A stretch of 64,000 bases of DNA from Pseudomonas migulae (GTDB lineage Bacteria; Pseudomonadota; Gammaproteobacteria; Pseudomonadales; Pseudomonadaceae), in the NCBI RefSeq assembly GCF_024169315.1, contig NZ_JALJWR010000001.1, positions 1,571,501-1,635,500 on the forward strand, read 5' to 3'. Each line of letters begins with the position of its first letter. Within the stretch, counting starts at the first letter, position 1. The notes beneath the pieces were generated by a model. It saw only the letters and a program-made list of their open reading frames with translations, made no database searches and was not told the origin of the DNA. Below are positions 1 to 12,785 of this stretch, piece after piece. A program made the translations under genes and the position numbers.

Positions 1-304
1 TGATGGAAACCACGTAATCCTTGACTGCGTCCAGGGTTTCCTGAGGCAGCCAGGTGTCCTGATCGTAAACCTGAGTCGCTTTTTCCCCGGCGTAGACTTC
101 CATCCAGGAAATTTTGCGCTCGCCGCCGTAAGCCTTCTTAACAGCAGCATCGACAACCTTGATCATGACCGGGCTGATATCAACGCCAATACCATCGCCT
201 TCGATGAAGGGGATGATCGGGTTGTTAGGAACATTGAGAGAATGGTCCGCGTTGACGGTGATTTTGTCGCCGACGGCTGGAACCTGAATCTTCTTGTATC
301 CCAT
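1..304 (-). CDS. icd: NADP-dependent isocitrate dehydrogenase (N-terminal part, cut by window edge)
   Basis: The first 101 residues are visible, starting [17 protein letters not shown] and containing [20 protein letters not shown], the N-terminal signature of dimeric bacterial NADP-isocitrate dehydrogenase of the isopropylmalate-dehydrogenase family. The enzyme oxidatively decarboxylates isocitrate to 2-oxoglutarate in the TCA cycle, in the cytosol. The ATG is at 302-304 on the minus strand; the rest of the gene lies left of the window. It is divergent from idh, the unrelated monomeric isozyme, with about 490 bp between them. Partial only because of the window edge; no sign of damage. Confidence 0.95.
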   Translation of the reverse strand, partial: MGYKKIQVPAVGDKITVNADHSLNVPNNPIIPFIEGDGIGVDISPVMIKVVDAAVKKAYGGERKISWMEVYAGEKATQVYDQDTWLPQETLDAVKDYVVSI

Positions 305-3024
<2,720 letters not shown>

Positions 3025-3040
3025 GGTTGTAAGGATGCAA

Positions 3041-3075
3041 AGAAACCCCGGCCTAGTGCCGGGGTTTCTGTTTTT
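3041..3075 (+). terminator. Rho-independent terminator of idh
   Basis: A 12-bp perfect stem, AGAAACCCCGGC (3041-3052) pairing with 3058-3069, has a 5-nt loop and is followed by GTTTTTC. It lies 17 bp after the idh stop. Confidence 0.9.
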
Positions 3076-3092
3076 CAGCCATCACACAAATC

Positions 3093-3188
3093 AAATGTGG
3101 GAGCGGGCTTGCTCGCGAATGCGGTTTATCATTCAACATCTCTACTGACTGGCCTACCGCTTTCGCGAGCAAGCCCGCTCCCACATTT
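3093..3188. repeat. REP pair (BIME)
   Basis: Two inverted 27-bp arms (3093-3119 and 3162-3188), core GTGGGAGCGGGCTTGCTCGCGA, are separated by about 42 bp. It is the same REP family that recurs through the window, between idh and the Nudix gene. Confidence 0.85.
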
Positions 3189-3224
3189 GACCGTGTTTCA
3201 TTTTTCAAGAATTGAGGAAGCTTC

Positions 3225-3671
3225 ATGGACTGGAAACCCCACATCACCGTCGCCACCATCGTCGAAGACAACGGCCGCTTCCTGATGGTTGAAGAAACCA
3301 AGCACGGACGAACGGTGCTCAACCAGCCCGCCGGCCACCTCGACCCGGACGAAACCCTGATCGAAGCCGCCGTGCGCGAAACCCTTGAAGAAACCGGCTG
3401 GGACGTCGAGGCGACCGGCGTGGTGGGCATTTACCTCTACACCGCCCCCAGCAACGGCGTGACCTACCAGCGGGTCTGCTTCACCGCAAAACCACTCAAG
3501 CATCACCCCGACTACCAACTGGACGACGGTATTGTCGGCGCAAAATGGCTGACGCGTGACGAACTGCTGGCACAGCGCGCAAACTGGCGCAGTGAGCTGA
3601 TCATCCGCTGTATTGATGATTATCTGGACGGCAAACACTTCAGTCTCGAACTGATCCGCCCTTCTCTTTAG
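3225..3671 (+). CDS. nudJ: Nudix hydrolase, NudJ-like
   Basis: 148 residues. A complete Nudix box spans residues 37-60: G37, E43, R51, E52, E55, E56 and G58 match GX5EX7REUXEEXGU, the Mg2+-binding catalytic helix that cleaves nucleoside diphosphate-linked substrates. The start (MDWKPHITVATIVEDNGRFL) and its position directly before mnmA match NudJ, a (deoxy)nucleotide/HMP-PP phosphatase in enterobacteria. The substrate in Pseudomonas is inferred only. ATG at 3225 is preceded by GAGGAAGCTTC, a good ribosome-binding site. Likely co-transcribed with mnmA, 59 bp downstream. Confidence 0.85.
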   Translation: MDWKPHITVATIVEDNGRFLMVEETKHGRTVLNQPAGHLDPDETLIEAAVRETLEETGWDVEATGVVGIYLYTAPSNGVTYQRVCFTAKPLKHHPDYQLDDGIVGAKWLTRDELLAQRANWRSELIIRCIDDYLDGKHFSLELIRPSL

Positions 3672-3730
3672 CCTTGCGGGCTTCGGCCTGCTAGAATCGC
3701 GTCCTTTTTCAAGACACTCATTGAATCCCT

Positions 3731-4864
3731 ATGCGTGATCCAGCCCCTTCTGACACACAAAAGAAGCGCGTCATTGTCGGCATGTCCGGCGGCGTGGACT
3801 CTTCCGTTTCCGCTCTCCTGCTGATCGAGCAGGGTTACGAGGTGGAAGGCCTGTTCATGAAGAACTGGGAAGAAGACGATGGAACGGAATACTGCACCGC
3901 CATGGATGACCTGGCGGACGCCCAGGCCGTGTGCGACAAGATTGGCATCAAGCTGCACACCGCCAACTTCGCCGCCGAGTACTGGGACAACGTGTTCGAG
4001 CACTTCCTGGCCGAATACAAGGCCGGTCGCACGCCGAACCCGGACATCCTGTGTAACCGCGAGATCAAGTTCAAGGCGTTCCTCGACTACGCCATGGTGC
4101 TTGGCGCCGACCTGATCGCCACCGGTCACTACGTGCGCCGCCGCGACATCGATGGCCGTACCGAACTGCTCAAGGGCCTGGACCCGAACAAGGACCAGAG
4201 CTACTTCCTGCACGCCGTCGGCGGCGAACAGATCGCCAAGACCCTGTTCCCGGTCGGCGAACTGGAAAAACCCGAAGTGCGGGCGATTGCCGAGAAACAC
4301 GACCTGGCGACCGCGAAGAAAAAGGATTCCACCGGGATCTGCTTTATCGGCGAACGCCGCTTCAGCGATTTCCTCAAGCAATACCTGCCCGCGCAGCCTG
4401 GCGAAATCAAGACCACCGAAGGTGAAGTCATCGGCCGCCACCACGGCTTGATGTACCACACCATCGGCCAGCGTCAGGGCCTGGGCATCGGCGGATTGAA
4501 AGACGCCAGTGACGAGCCGTGGTACGTCCTGATCAAGGATCTGGTGAACAACGAGCTGATCGTTGGCCAGGGCAATGACCACCCGTACCTGTTCTCCCGC
4601 GCCCTGCTCGCTTCGGACATCTATTGGGTCAACCCGATCGACCTCACCGAACCACGCAAGCTGACCGCCAAGGTTCGTTATCGCCAGAGCGATCAACCCT
4701 GCACGCTGGAAAAAACCGCCACCGGCTACCGCGCAACCTTCGATGACCCGCAACGCGCGGTCACCCCAGGCCAGTCCGTGGTGTTCTACGACGGTGAAAT
4801 CTGTCTTGGCGGCGGCGTCATCGAAGTGGCGGAACCGTGGACCAGCAAAGGCCAGCAACAATGA
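3731..4864 (+). CDS. mnmA: tRNA 2-thiouridylase MnmA
   Basis: 377 residues. Catalyses ATP-dependent 2-thiolation of U34 in tRNA for Lys, Glu and Gln. The PP-loop SGGVDSS is at residues 19-25; the catalytic cysteines are C108 (in [12 protein letters not shown]) and C204 (in [12 protein letters not shown]), both present. Length is usual for the family. The stop overlaps the hflD start by the ATGA tetranucleotide, so the two are translationally coupled. A TAGAAT hexamer at 3692-3697 could be a -10 of its own promoter. Confidence 0.97.
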   Translation: MRDPAPSDTQKKRVIVGMSGGVDSSVSALLLIEQGYEVEGLFMKNWEEDDGTEYCTAMDDLADAQAVCDKIGIKLHTANFAAEYWDNVFEHFLAEYKAGRTPNPDILCNREIKFKAFLDYAMVLGADLIATGHYVRRRDIDGRTELLKGLDPNKDQSYFLHAVGGEQIAKTLFPVGELEKPEVRAIAEKHDLATAKKKDSTGICFIGERRFSDFLKQYLPAQPGEIKTTEGEVIGRHHGLMYHTIGQRQGLGIGGLKDASDEPWYVLIKDLVNNELIVGQGNDHPYLFSRALLASDIYWVNPIDLTEPRKLTAKVRYRQSDQPCTLEKTATGYRATFDDPQRAVTPGQSVVFYDGEICLGGGVIEVAEPWTSKGQQQ

Positions 4865-5484
4865 GCCCGACTCAGGAGCAACTAACGGCGCTGGGCGGTG
4901 TTTTTCTCGCTGCCGTGCTGGTGGACAAGATCGCCAAGACCGGCCAGACCACCGAAGCCGGCCTGACCTGTATGCTCGGCAGCCTGCTGATTCGCGACCC
5001 CAAGGACACCCTGGAGGTCTACGGCGGTGACGACATCAACTTGCGCGAAGGTTATCGCGCACTGATCGGTGCCCTCGAACGCGACCCGAGCACCCTGCAG
5101 CGCGAACCGCTGCGTTACGCCCTGGCGATGCTCGGGCTGGAGCGTCAACTGGCCAAGCGTGGCGACATGCTGGACGTGATCGGCAAGCGCCTGCCGCAGA
5201 TTCAGTCGCAGGTCGAGCACTTCGGCCCGGCGCATGAAAACGTGATCGCGGCGTGCGGTGCGCTGTATCAGGACACGCTGAGCACCTTGCGCCAACGGAT
5301 TCAGGTCCACGGTGACATGCGCAATCTGCAGCAACCGAGCAACGCCTCGAAGATCCGCGCGCTGTTGCTGGCGGGGATTCGTTCGGCGCGACTGTGGCGG
5401 CAGCTGGGCGGTCATCGCTGGCAGTTGGTGGTCAGCCGTCGCAAATTGCTCAAAGAGCTTTACCCGCTGATGCGCAGCAGCTGA
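4861..5484 (+). CDS. hflD: HflD family protein
   Basis: 207 residues from the ATG at 4861, starting [20 protein letters not shown]. The open frame extends 24 bp further upstream, but that part overlaps mnmA and is not conserved. HflD is a membrane-peripheral alpha-helical protein; in E. coli it was found through lambda lysogenisation (binding CII), and its housekeeping role is uncertain. Gene order mnmA-hflD-purB is conserved in gamma-proteobacteria, which supports the call. Confidence 0.9.
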   Translation: MSPTQEQLTALGGVFLAAVLVDKIAKTGQTTEAGLTCMLGSLLIRDPKDTLEVYGGDDINLREGYRALIGALERDPSTLQREPLRYALAMLGLERQLAKRGDMLDVIGKRLPQIQSQVEHFGPAHENVIAACGALYQDTLSTLRQRIQVHGDMRNLQQPSNASKIRALLLAGIRSARLWRQLGGHRWQLVVSRRKLLKELYPLMRSS

Positions 5485-5524
5485 AGCGCGCCCGCAACAC
5501 CGTTTTGTAGTCAGTAACGCGTAA

Positions 5525-6982
<1,458 letters not shown>

Positions 6983-7004
6983 TCGACCGCTTTACCCGTT
7001 TGAG

Positions 7005-7030
7005 ACGCCCGGCAGCGCCGGGCGTTTTTA
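7005..7030 (+). terminator. Rho-independent terminator of purB
   Basis: Stem ACGCCCGGC (7005-7013) with loop AGC and GCCGGGCGT (7017-7025), followed by TTTT. It lies 22 bp after the purB stop. Confidence 0.9.
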
Positions 7031-7068
7031 TTCCCGTCTGAAAAGTGCTTTTTTTCAATAGGTTACAC

Positions 7069-8238
7069 ATGAATCCTGATATTCCTCTTCAACTTCTGGG
7101 CGGCATCACGGCGCGCGAATTCCTGCGCGACTACTGGCAGAAAAAACCACTGCTGATCCGCCAGGCAATTCCTGATTTCGAAAGCCCGATCGACGCCGAC
7201 GAACTGGCCGGCCTGTCGCTGGAAGAGGAAGTCGAATCGCGCCTGATCATCGAGCACGGCGAGCGTCCTTGGGAATTGCGCCGCGGCCCGTTTGCCGAAG
7301 ACGAATTCAGCAAATTGCCGGAACGCGAGTGGACCCTGCTGGTTCAAGCGGTTGACCAGTTCGTGCCGGAAGTCAGCGAGTTGCTGGAACAGTTCCGCTT
7401 CCTGCCGAGCTGGCGCATCGACGACGTGATGATCAGCTTCGCCGCCCCAGGTGGCAGCGTCGGTCCGCATTTCGATAACTACGATGTGTTCCTGCTGCAA
7501 GGTCACGGCAAGCGCAACTGGAAGATCGGCCAGATGTGCAACTCCGAGAGCCCGCTGCTGCAACACGCGGACCTGCGCATCCTCGCCGACTTCGAAGCCA
7601 CCGATGAGTGGGTGCTGGAACCGGGCGACATGCTGTACCTGCCGCCGCGCCTGGCCCATTGCGGCGTGGCCGTTGATGATTGCCTGACCTACTCCGTCGG
7701 TTTCCGTGCGCCGAGCGCCGCTGAAGTGCTGACCCACTTCACTGACTTCCTCAGCCAGTTCCTGACGGACGAAGAGCGCTACACCGACGCCGACGCCCTG
7801 CCTGCGGTCGATCCGCACCAGATCCAGCACGACGCCCTTGATCGCTTGAAAGGCTTGCTGGCCGAGCACATGAGCGACGAGCGCCTGCTGCTGACCTGGT
7901 TCGGCCAGTTCATGACCGAGCCGCGCTACCCGGAACTGGTGGTCGGCCCGGAAGAGATCGAAGAAGACGACCTGCTCGCCAGCCTCGAGCAAGGCGCTGT
8001 GCTGATCCGCAACCCGAGCGCGCGCATGGCCTGGTCCGAAGTCGATGACGACCTGCTGCTGTTCGCCAGCGGCCAGAGCCGCTACCTGCCAGGCAAACTG
8101 CGTGAGCTGCTGAAAATGGTCTGCGCCGCCGATGCGTTGCACATCGACAACCTCGGCGAGTGGCTGAGCGACGAAGACGGTCGCGGCCTGCTGTGCGAAT
8201 TGGTCAAACAGGGAAGCCTGGGGTTCGCTGATGAATAA
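7069..8238 (+). CDS. roxA: 50S ribosomal protein L16 3-hydroxylase (ribosomal oxygenase, JmjC/cupin)
   Basis: 389 residues from the ATG at 7069 (MNPDIPLQLLGGITAREFL). Resembles E. coli YcfD/RoxA, an Fe(II)/2-oxoglutarate oxygenase that hydroxylates an arginine of ribosomal protein L16. Iron ligands are H134-x-D136 in GPHFDNYDVFLLQGHGKRNW and H197 in YLPPRLAHCGVAV. A helical dimerisation part and a winged-helix-like C-terminus follow, as in YcfD. The last 8 bp overlap the next gene, so the pair is probably one transcript. Position after purB is conserved in Pseudomonas. Confidence 0.93.
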   Translation: MNPDIPLQLLGGITAREFLRDYWQKKPLLIRQAIPDFESPIDADELAGLSLEEEVESRLIIEHGERPWELRRGPFAEDEFSKLPEREWTLLVQAVDQFVPEVSELLEQFRFLPSWRIDDVMISFAAPGGSVGPHFDNYDVFLLQGHGKRNWKIGQMCNSESPLLQHADLRILADFEATDEWVLEPGDMLYLPPRLAHCGVAVDDCLTYSVGFRAPSAAEVLTHFTDFLSQFLTDEERYTDADALPAVDPHQIQHDALDRLKGLLAEHMSDERLLLTWFGQFMTEPRYPELVVGPEEIEEDDLLASLEQGAVLIRNPSARMAWSEVDDDLLLFASGQSRYLPGKLRELLKMVCAADALHIDNLGEWLSDEDGRGLLCELVKQGSLGFADE

Positions 8239-8656
8239 AATTCACGTACGTGTCGCAGACTGGCAAAAGGACAACGCCGAGATCCGGCGCATTCGTGAGA
8301 CGGTGTTCATCGCCGAGCAATCCGTTCCGCCTGAACTGGAATGGGATGCAGATGACGCAACAGCTGTGCATTTCCTGGCCTTCGAAGGCGACTTTCCGAT
8401 TGGCACGGCTCGCCTGCTGCCCGACGGGCATGTTGGCCGGGTATCGGTGCTGAAAGACTGGCGCGGCTTGAAGGTCGGCGATGCGCTGATGCAAGCGGTG
8501 ATCGGTGAAGCCGAGAAGTGCGGGCTGAAACAGCAGATGCTGAGTGCGCAGGTTCAGGCCACGGCGTTCTATGAACGCCTGGGCTTCAGCCTGGTCAGTG
8601 AGGAATTCCTGGAAGCCGGGATTCCGCATGTGGACATGGTGCGGCACTCCGCCTGA
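8231..8656 (+). CDS. GNAT family N-acetyltransferase
   Basis: 141 residues. GNAT fold: the acetyl-CoA site block GHVGRVSVLKDWRGLKVGDALMQAVI (around residues 66-91), with the motif A pattern R/Q-x-x-G-x-G/A slightly degenerate (RGLKVG), then a C-terminal QVQATAFYERLGF segment. It resembles the ElaA/YjcF group; the substrate is unknown. It overlaps the end of roxA by 8 bp, so it is translationally coupled. Whether the acetyl acceptor is ribosomal is speculation. Confidence 0.85.
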   Translation: MNKIHVRVADWQKDNAEIRRIRETVFIAEQSVPPELEWDADDATAVHFLAFEGDFPIGTARLLPDGHVGRVSVLKDWRGLKVGDALMQAVIGEAEKCGLKQQMLSAQVQATAFYERLGFSLVSEEFLEAGIPHVDMVRHSA

Positions 8657-8670
8657 AACCGAGGTGAAGC

Positions 8671-8738
8671 CTTCGCGGGCAAGCCTCGCTCCTACAGGGA
8701 TTGCACTGAACCTGTAGGAGCGAGGCTTGCCCGCGAAG
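8671..8738. repeat. REP pair, AAGCCTCGCTCCTACA variant
   Basis: Inverted arms CTTCGCGGGCAAGCCTCGCT (8671-) and its complement ending at 8738, joined by a short spacer. Same REP family with TAGGAGCGAGG in place of GGGAGCGGG. Confidence 0.85.
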
Positions 8739-8756
8739 AGGCCCGAAAGAACACAC

Positions 8757-8792
8757 AAAACGCCCCGCCATCTTCAGATGCCGGGGCGTTTT
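8757..8792 (+). terminator. Rho-independent terminator after the GNAT gene
   Basis: AAAACGCCCCGCCATCT and AGATGCCGGGGCGTTTT form a long, nearly perfect stem (8757-8792) with a T-run on the plus strand. The A-run at the start means it could also work leftward. Confidence 0.85.
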
Positions 8793-8872
8793 GCTGTCTA
8801 CGATTCAACTTGCCCCACGCCGGGCCGACAAACTGGCAAACTCAAGACATCAAGAAGTCGGAGATAACGGAT

Positions 8873-9634
8873 ATGTCCCTACGCACCCTGCTCACCACGC
8901 TGCTGCTGACCTGCAGTTTTTCGGTCATGGCCGCCACCGAGATCGTGCCGCTGAACTACCACACCAGCGCCGACATGCTGCCGATGGCCCAGGATTTCAT
9001 CGGCAAGGATGGCCAGGTCAGCGCCTATGGCAACCAACTGATCGTCAACGCGGATCAGCGCAAGATCGACGAACTTAAAGCCCTTATCGCCCAACTCGAC
9101 ACTCAGCCAAAGCGCCTGCTGATCACCGTCGATACCAACGAAAACAACTTCCAGGGCGACCAGGGTTATTCGGTCAATGGCGCCAAACCGAGCCAGACCC
9201 GAATCATCAATCGCAGCACCGACAGTCGCGACGGCGGCATCCAGCAAGTCCAGGCCAGCGAAGGCGCACCCGCACTGATCCAGGTCGGCCAGAGCGTGCC
9301 GCTGACCAGTACGCAGACCGATTCCTACGGCGATCCGCGCAGCCAGACGGAATACCGCAACGTCACCCAGGGCTTCTACGTCACCGCGAGCGTCACCGGC
9401 GACATCGTTCACCTGTCGATCAGTACCAACCGTGACCGCATGAGCCAGGAACGTCCCGATGTAGTGAACGTGCAAAGCACCGACACAACCGTCACCGGAC
9501 GGCTCGGCGAATGGATCACTCTGGCCGGCGTAAATCGCCAGACTCAGGCCGACAAACAGGGCCTGACCCGCAGCTACTCGACTCAGGGCCGGGATGACAT
9601 GACCCTGCGGGTGAAAGTCGATACTTTGGACTAA
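8873..9634 (+). CDS. Exported protein with secretin N-domain (NolW-like)
   Basis: 253 residues from the ATG at 8873, preceded by GGAGATAACGGAT. Residues 1-20 are a Sec signal peptide ending VMA|A. Residues 22-88 (EIVPLNYHTSADMLPMAQDF ... GNQLIVNADQRKIDELKALI) match the secretin/NolW short N-domain of type II and III secretion channels. The remainder (VGQSVPLTSTQTD, GFYVTASVTGDIVHLSIST) has secretin-like beta segments, but the protein is far too short to form the full pore. No secretion genes are nearby. Probably periplasmic; function unknown. Confidence 0.75.
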   Translation: MSLRTLLTTLLLTCSFSVMAATEIVPLNYHTSADMLPMAQDFIGKDGQVSAYGNQLIVNADQRKIDELKALIAQLDTQPKRLLITVDTNENNFQGDQGYSVNGAKPSQTRIINRSTDSRDGGIQQVQASEGAPALIQVGQSVPLTSTQTDSYGDPRSQTEYRNVTQGFYVTASVTGDIVHLSISTNRDRMSQERPDVVNVQSTDTTVTGRLGEWITLAGVNRQTQADKQGLTRSYSTQGRDDMTLRVKVDTLD

Positions 9635-9674
9635 ACCACCGAAAACTGACTGATTAGTCGTATTAGACCAAAGA

Positions 9675-9700
9675 TGTAGTGCTTGAAAAAAAGCACTACA
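9675..9700. promoter_or_regulatory. Inverted repeat upstream of the aceA promoter
   Basis: TGTAGTGCTT (9675-9684) and AAGCACTACA (9691-9700) are perfect complements around a 6-nt A-rich loop. It sits just upstream of the candidate -35 element. It could be an operator for an activator or repressor of aceA; there is no T-run on the plus strand, so it is unlikely to terminate the upstream gene. Confidence 0.5.
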
Positions 9701-9706
9701 AAACGT

Positions 9707-9735
9707 TTGACGAGCCAAAAAAGCAAAGGCATGAT
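9707..9735 (+). promoter_or_regulatory. Candidate aceA promoter
   Basis: TTGACG (9707-9712), a 17-bp spacer and CATGAT (9730-9735). The -35 is a 5/6 match, the -10 a 4/6 match. Motif-based only. Confidence 0.4.
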
Positions 9736-10110
9736 GGCCTCGCTCCCGCTAATCAGGGGCCCTGGCAAGGGCCTTCGAAGCGATGCTCGCACCTACCCCG
9801 TGAGCCGTTTCGTGTCTGTACCGCCCAAAAGGTGTGTTTGACGAGGTTGCCGACTGGAACGAAGTTGTCCCGAGGGACGGAAGCGTATTTAGGTAAACCC
9901 GGCATCACACTGAAGTTCGTATAGAGGCCCACGACGCCCGAATGCGCTCGCCAGTCCGCCCTTACCTGCTCACTTCCCCTCGAGCCCATCGTTCATCCCG
10001 TCGCCAATCCCGCCGAATCCTCCTTGACCACCTAAGCTTCTGGTCAGCGAGCGCATGAATTTTCCACCGCAGAACAACTTTCCGTAAAAGACGCGACGAG
10101 GTTTATCTCC

Positions 10111-11436
10111 ATGGCACTGACACGCGAACAGCAAATTGCAGCCCTCGAAAAAGACTGGGCTGAAAACCCACGCTGGAAAGGCGTGACACGCGCTTACTCC
10201 GCTGCTGACGTCGTCCGCCTGCGTGGCTCGGTTCAACCTGAGCACACCTTTGCGAAACTCGGCGCCGAGAAGCTCTGGAACCTGGTGACCCAGGGCGCCA
10301 AGCCGTCCTTCCGTCCTGAGAAAGATTTCGTCAACTGCATGGGCGCCCTGACCGGCGGCCAGGCTGTACAGCAAGTCAAAGCCGGCATCCAGGCGATCTA
10401 CCTGTCGGGCTGGCAGGTTGCTGCGGACAACAACTCCGCCGAATCGATGTACCCGGACCAGTCGCTGTACCCGGTGGATTCGGTTCCAACCGTGGTCAAG
10501 CGCATCAACAACTCGTTCCGTCGTGCCGACCAGATCCAGTGGAAAGCCGGCAAAGGCCCGGGCGACGAAGGCTACATCGACTACTTCGCGCCGATCGTGG
10601 CTGACGCTGAAGCCGGTTTCGGCGGCGTACTGAACGCTTACGAGCTGATGAAGAGCATGATCGAAGCAGGCGCCGCCGGCGTTCACTTCGAAGACCAACT
10701 GGCTTCCGTGAAAAAATGCGGCCACATGGGCGGCAAGGTACTGGTTCCTACCCAGGAAGCTGTGCAGAAGCTGACCGCTGCCCGTCTGGCAGCTGACGTT
10801 GCCGGCACGCCGACCATCATTCTGGCCCGTACCGACGCTAACGCGGCTGACCTGCTGACTTCCGATTGCGACCCGTACGACCAGCCGTTCGTGACTGGCG
10901 AACGTACCCAGGAAGGCTTCTACAAAGTGCGCGCCGGTCTCGACCAGGCTATCGCTCGCGGCCTGGCTTACGCGCCGTACGCCGATCTGATCTGGTGCGA
11001 AACCGCCAAGCCGGATCTGGACGAGGCTCGTCGCTTCGCCGAAGCGATCAAAAAGGAATACCCGGACCAACTGCTGTCGTACAACTGCTCGCCTTCCTTC
11101 AACTGGAAGAAAAACCTGGACGACGCGACCATCGCCAAGTTCCAGCGCGAACTGTCCGCCATGGGTTACAAGCACCAGTTCATCACCCTGGCCGGCATTC
11201 ACAACATGTGGCACAGCATGTTCAACCTGGCGCACGACTACGCCCGCAACGACATGACTGCCTACGTGAAACTGCAAGAGCAGGAATTCGCTGACGCCGC
11301 CAAGGGTTACACCTTCGTGGCTCACCAGCAGGAAGTGGGCACCGGCTACTTCGACGACATGACCACCGTGATCCAGGGCGGCTCGTCTTCGGTAACCGCA
11401 CTGACCGGTTCGACTGAAGAAGAACAGTTCCACTGA
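10111..11436 (+). CDS. aceA: Isocitrate lyase
   Basis: 441 residues. Cleaves isocitrate to glyoxylate and succinate, the first step of the glyoxylate shunt for growth on acetate or fatty acids. The active-site motif [14 protein letters not shown] contains the catalytic Cys at residue 203. PEP-mutase-superfamily features are also present: ADAEAGFGG for Mg2+ binding and [12 protein letters not shown] for substrate. ATG at 10111. In this window it competes for isocitrate with icd and idh. Followed by a double hairpin terminator (11449-11536), a near copy of which lies at 20448-20534 before nuoA. Confidence 0.97.
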   Translation: MALTREQQIAALEKDWAENPRWKGVTRAYSAADVVRLRGSVQPEHTFAKLGAEKLWNLVTQGAKPSFRPEKDFVNCMGALTGGQAVQQVKAGIQAIYLSGWQVAADNNSAESMYPDQSLYPVDSVPTVVKRINNSFRRADQIQWKAGKGPGDEGYIDYFAPIVADAEAGFGGVLNAYELMKSMIEAGAAGVHFEDQLASVKKCGHMGGKVLVPTQEAVQKLTAARLAADVAGTPTIILARTDANAADLLTSDCDPYDQPFVTGERTQEGFYKVRAGLDQAIARGLAYAPYADLIWCETAKPDLDEARRFAEAIKKEYPDQLLSYNCSPSFNWKKNLDDATIAKFQRELSAMGYKHQFITLAGIHNMWHSMFNLAHDYARNDMTAYVKLQEQEFADAAKGYTFVAHQQEVGTGYFDDMTTVIQGGSSSVTALTGSTEEEQFH

Positions 11437-11448
11437 TCTGCTTCGCCT

Positions 11449-11536
11449 GAACGATCGGCCGTTGCGGACCGAGTAAAAAGCTAACCGCAACGCCGCACAT
11501 CTGACGCCCCGACTGGTTCGGGGCGTTTTTTTTTGC
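11449..11536 (+). terminator. aceA terminator region, copy A of a flanking direct repeat
   Basis: Two hairpins in series. CGTTGCGG (11460-11467) pairs with CCGCAACG around a 17-nt loop, then CGCCCCGA pairs with TTCGGGGCG followed by nine T residues. The same 87-bp segment recurs at 20448-20534 with 7 substitutions and a T-run two shorter. The second hairpin is a classical terminator for aceA. Confidence 0.9.
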
Positions 11537-11563
11537 CTGCGTTTTTTCCATCACTGCGCCCGA

Positions 11564-12757
11564 TCATACTGAGGTCGCGTAGCGGTTCCTCCTGGCAGCA
11601 AGCAGAAGACAACCTCCCCCGAACAAGACGCCCAACAGCCCATAGATACTCCAGCTCAGCTGGAAACCGACCCCTGTGATCAACGAGGCGCCAATGCCTA
11701 CGGACACCATCCTCGCCCCCGCCAGCAGGATAGGAATAAGGGAAAACAGACTGGCCTGGGTCTGCAATGTGGTTTTCTGCGCAATCAACGCAGTGACGTA
11801 GGTAACGCCGAGAATCTCACCCAGCGTCCAGAAAAACACAAACGAGAGGATCAGAATGGTCTGCTCGAAAAAGGCATAGGCGCCAAATCCGATACCGTAA
11901 AAAACCGCCGCCAGGGACAGATTGGTCAACGCTCCGAAACGCGACGTCAATGCAATCAGTGGTTGCGTCAACACGACCACTAGCAACGCATTGACGATAC
12001 CTACCGCACCGAACAGGCCGGCGGCCTTGCCCGCCGTCACCCCATCAAGCCATAGAGGCAATTGATATTCGCGCTGCGCATCCAGCACCGACAACGCAAA
12101 GAACATCGCGCCCGCAACGATCACGATCCTTGGCACATCAACTAAAGCGCCAATGGAGGTCCTTCTGGCTTCAGTCATAGCGCTCTGGCGTTCCGGCAGC
12201 GCCAGAAAGCCACTCGCCAAAAGGCACAACACGCTGGCGACCATCGCAAACAGCACCAGATAGTGGCTGTCGAGGCCGAGCAAGTACCCACCGATCACGA
12301 ACAGCAACGCGCCCCCCAGATTGCTGGCCAGGTGCAGATAGCCAAAAGAGGCGATGCGATTGCTTTCGTCCGCCGCCAGGGACGTAAGAACGCTGAATAC
12401 CGGCGTGATCAGGCCCGCGCACAGCATGAACAGCAGCACCATCGCAATGGATGCGATCGATGAACCGAGCACGGCAGCGATCAACAAAAACAGCGATGAA
12501 CAGGAAGAGGTACAGATCAAAAGTGACCGGAAGGAACAACGACCGATCAGCGCCCCGCCCAACAGATTGCCCAGCAGATAAAACGCCGACATCAGCGTGA
12601 TCACCCAGGCCACCGCCGAGCTGTCGAGCTGGTAGTGCCGCTGGAAAAACAGGGCAGCAAAAGGCCCCAACGCATTGGCCATGACAAACAACAACCGGAG
12701 AAGAACGATATTGCGCATCCCTGCCGCCAGACCGATCCTTTTCAGCCACACCGTCAC
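11564..12757 (-). CDS. MFS transporter (putative product exporter)
   Basis: 397 residues from a GTG at 12757; about 12 hydrophobic helices span the whole length. The N-terminal half contains the MFS loop-2/3 pattern GNLLGGALIGRCSFR; it resembles drug or metabolite exporters such as MdtH rather than sugar importers. Start choice: an in-frame ATG at 12808 would overlap the upstream aminotransferase gene by 23 bp and adds a non-hydrophobic tail, while the GTG has AAGGTGAT just upstream. It is the last gene of the minus-strand cluster and converges on aceA. Likely exports the cluster product, by context only. Confidence 0.8.
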   Translation of the reverse strand: MTVWLKRIGLAAGMRNIVLLRLLFVMANALGPFAALFFQRHYQLDSSAVAWVITLMSAFYLLGNLLGGALIGRCSFRSLLICTSSCSSLFLLIAAVLGSSIASIAMVLLFMLCAGLITPVFSVLTSLAADESNRIASFGYLHLASNLGGALLFVIGGYLLGLDSHYLVLFAMVASVLCLLASGFLALPERQSAMTEARRTSIGALVDVPRIVIVAGAMFFALSVLDAQREYQLPLWLDGVTAGKAAGLFGAVGIVNALLVVVLTQPLIALTSRFGALTNLSLAAVFYGIGFGAYAFFEQTILILSFVFFWTLGEILGVTYVTALIAQKTTLQTQASLFSLIPILLAGARMVSVGIGASLITGVGFQLSWSIYGLLGVLFGGGCLLLAARRNRYATSV

Positions 12758-12785
12758 TTGAGGATCACCTTGATACTCCGCAGGT

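Larger units (their letters stand above)
9635..10110 (+). other. Long aceA upstream region
   Basis: 476 bp without a supported gene. It contains a 10-bp stem hairpin (9675-9700), a sigma-70-like promoter (9707-9735), and then about 375 bp of presumed leader. Nothing recognisable as a known riboswitch was seen. Confidence 0.55.

Noticed and set aside
9675..9700. Terminator for the secretin-domain gene
   Set aside because: Stem is good, but no T-run follows on the plus strand; kept only as an inverted repeat.
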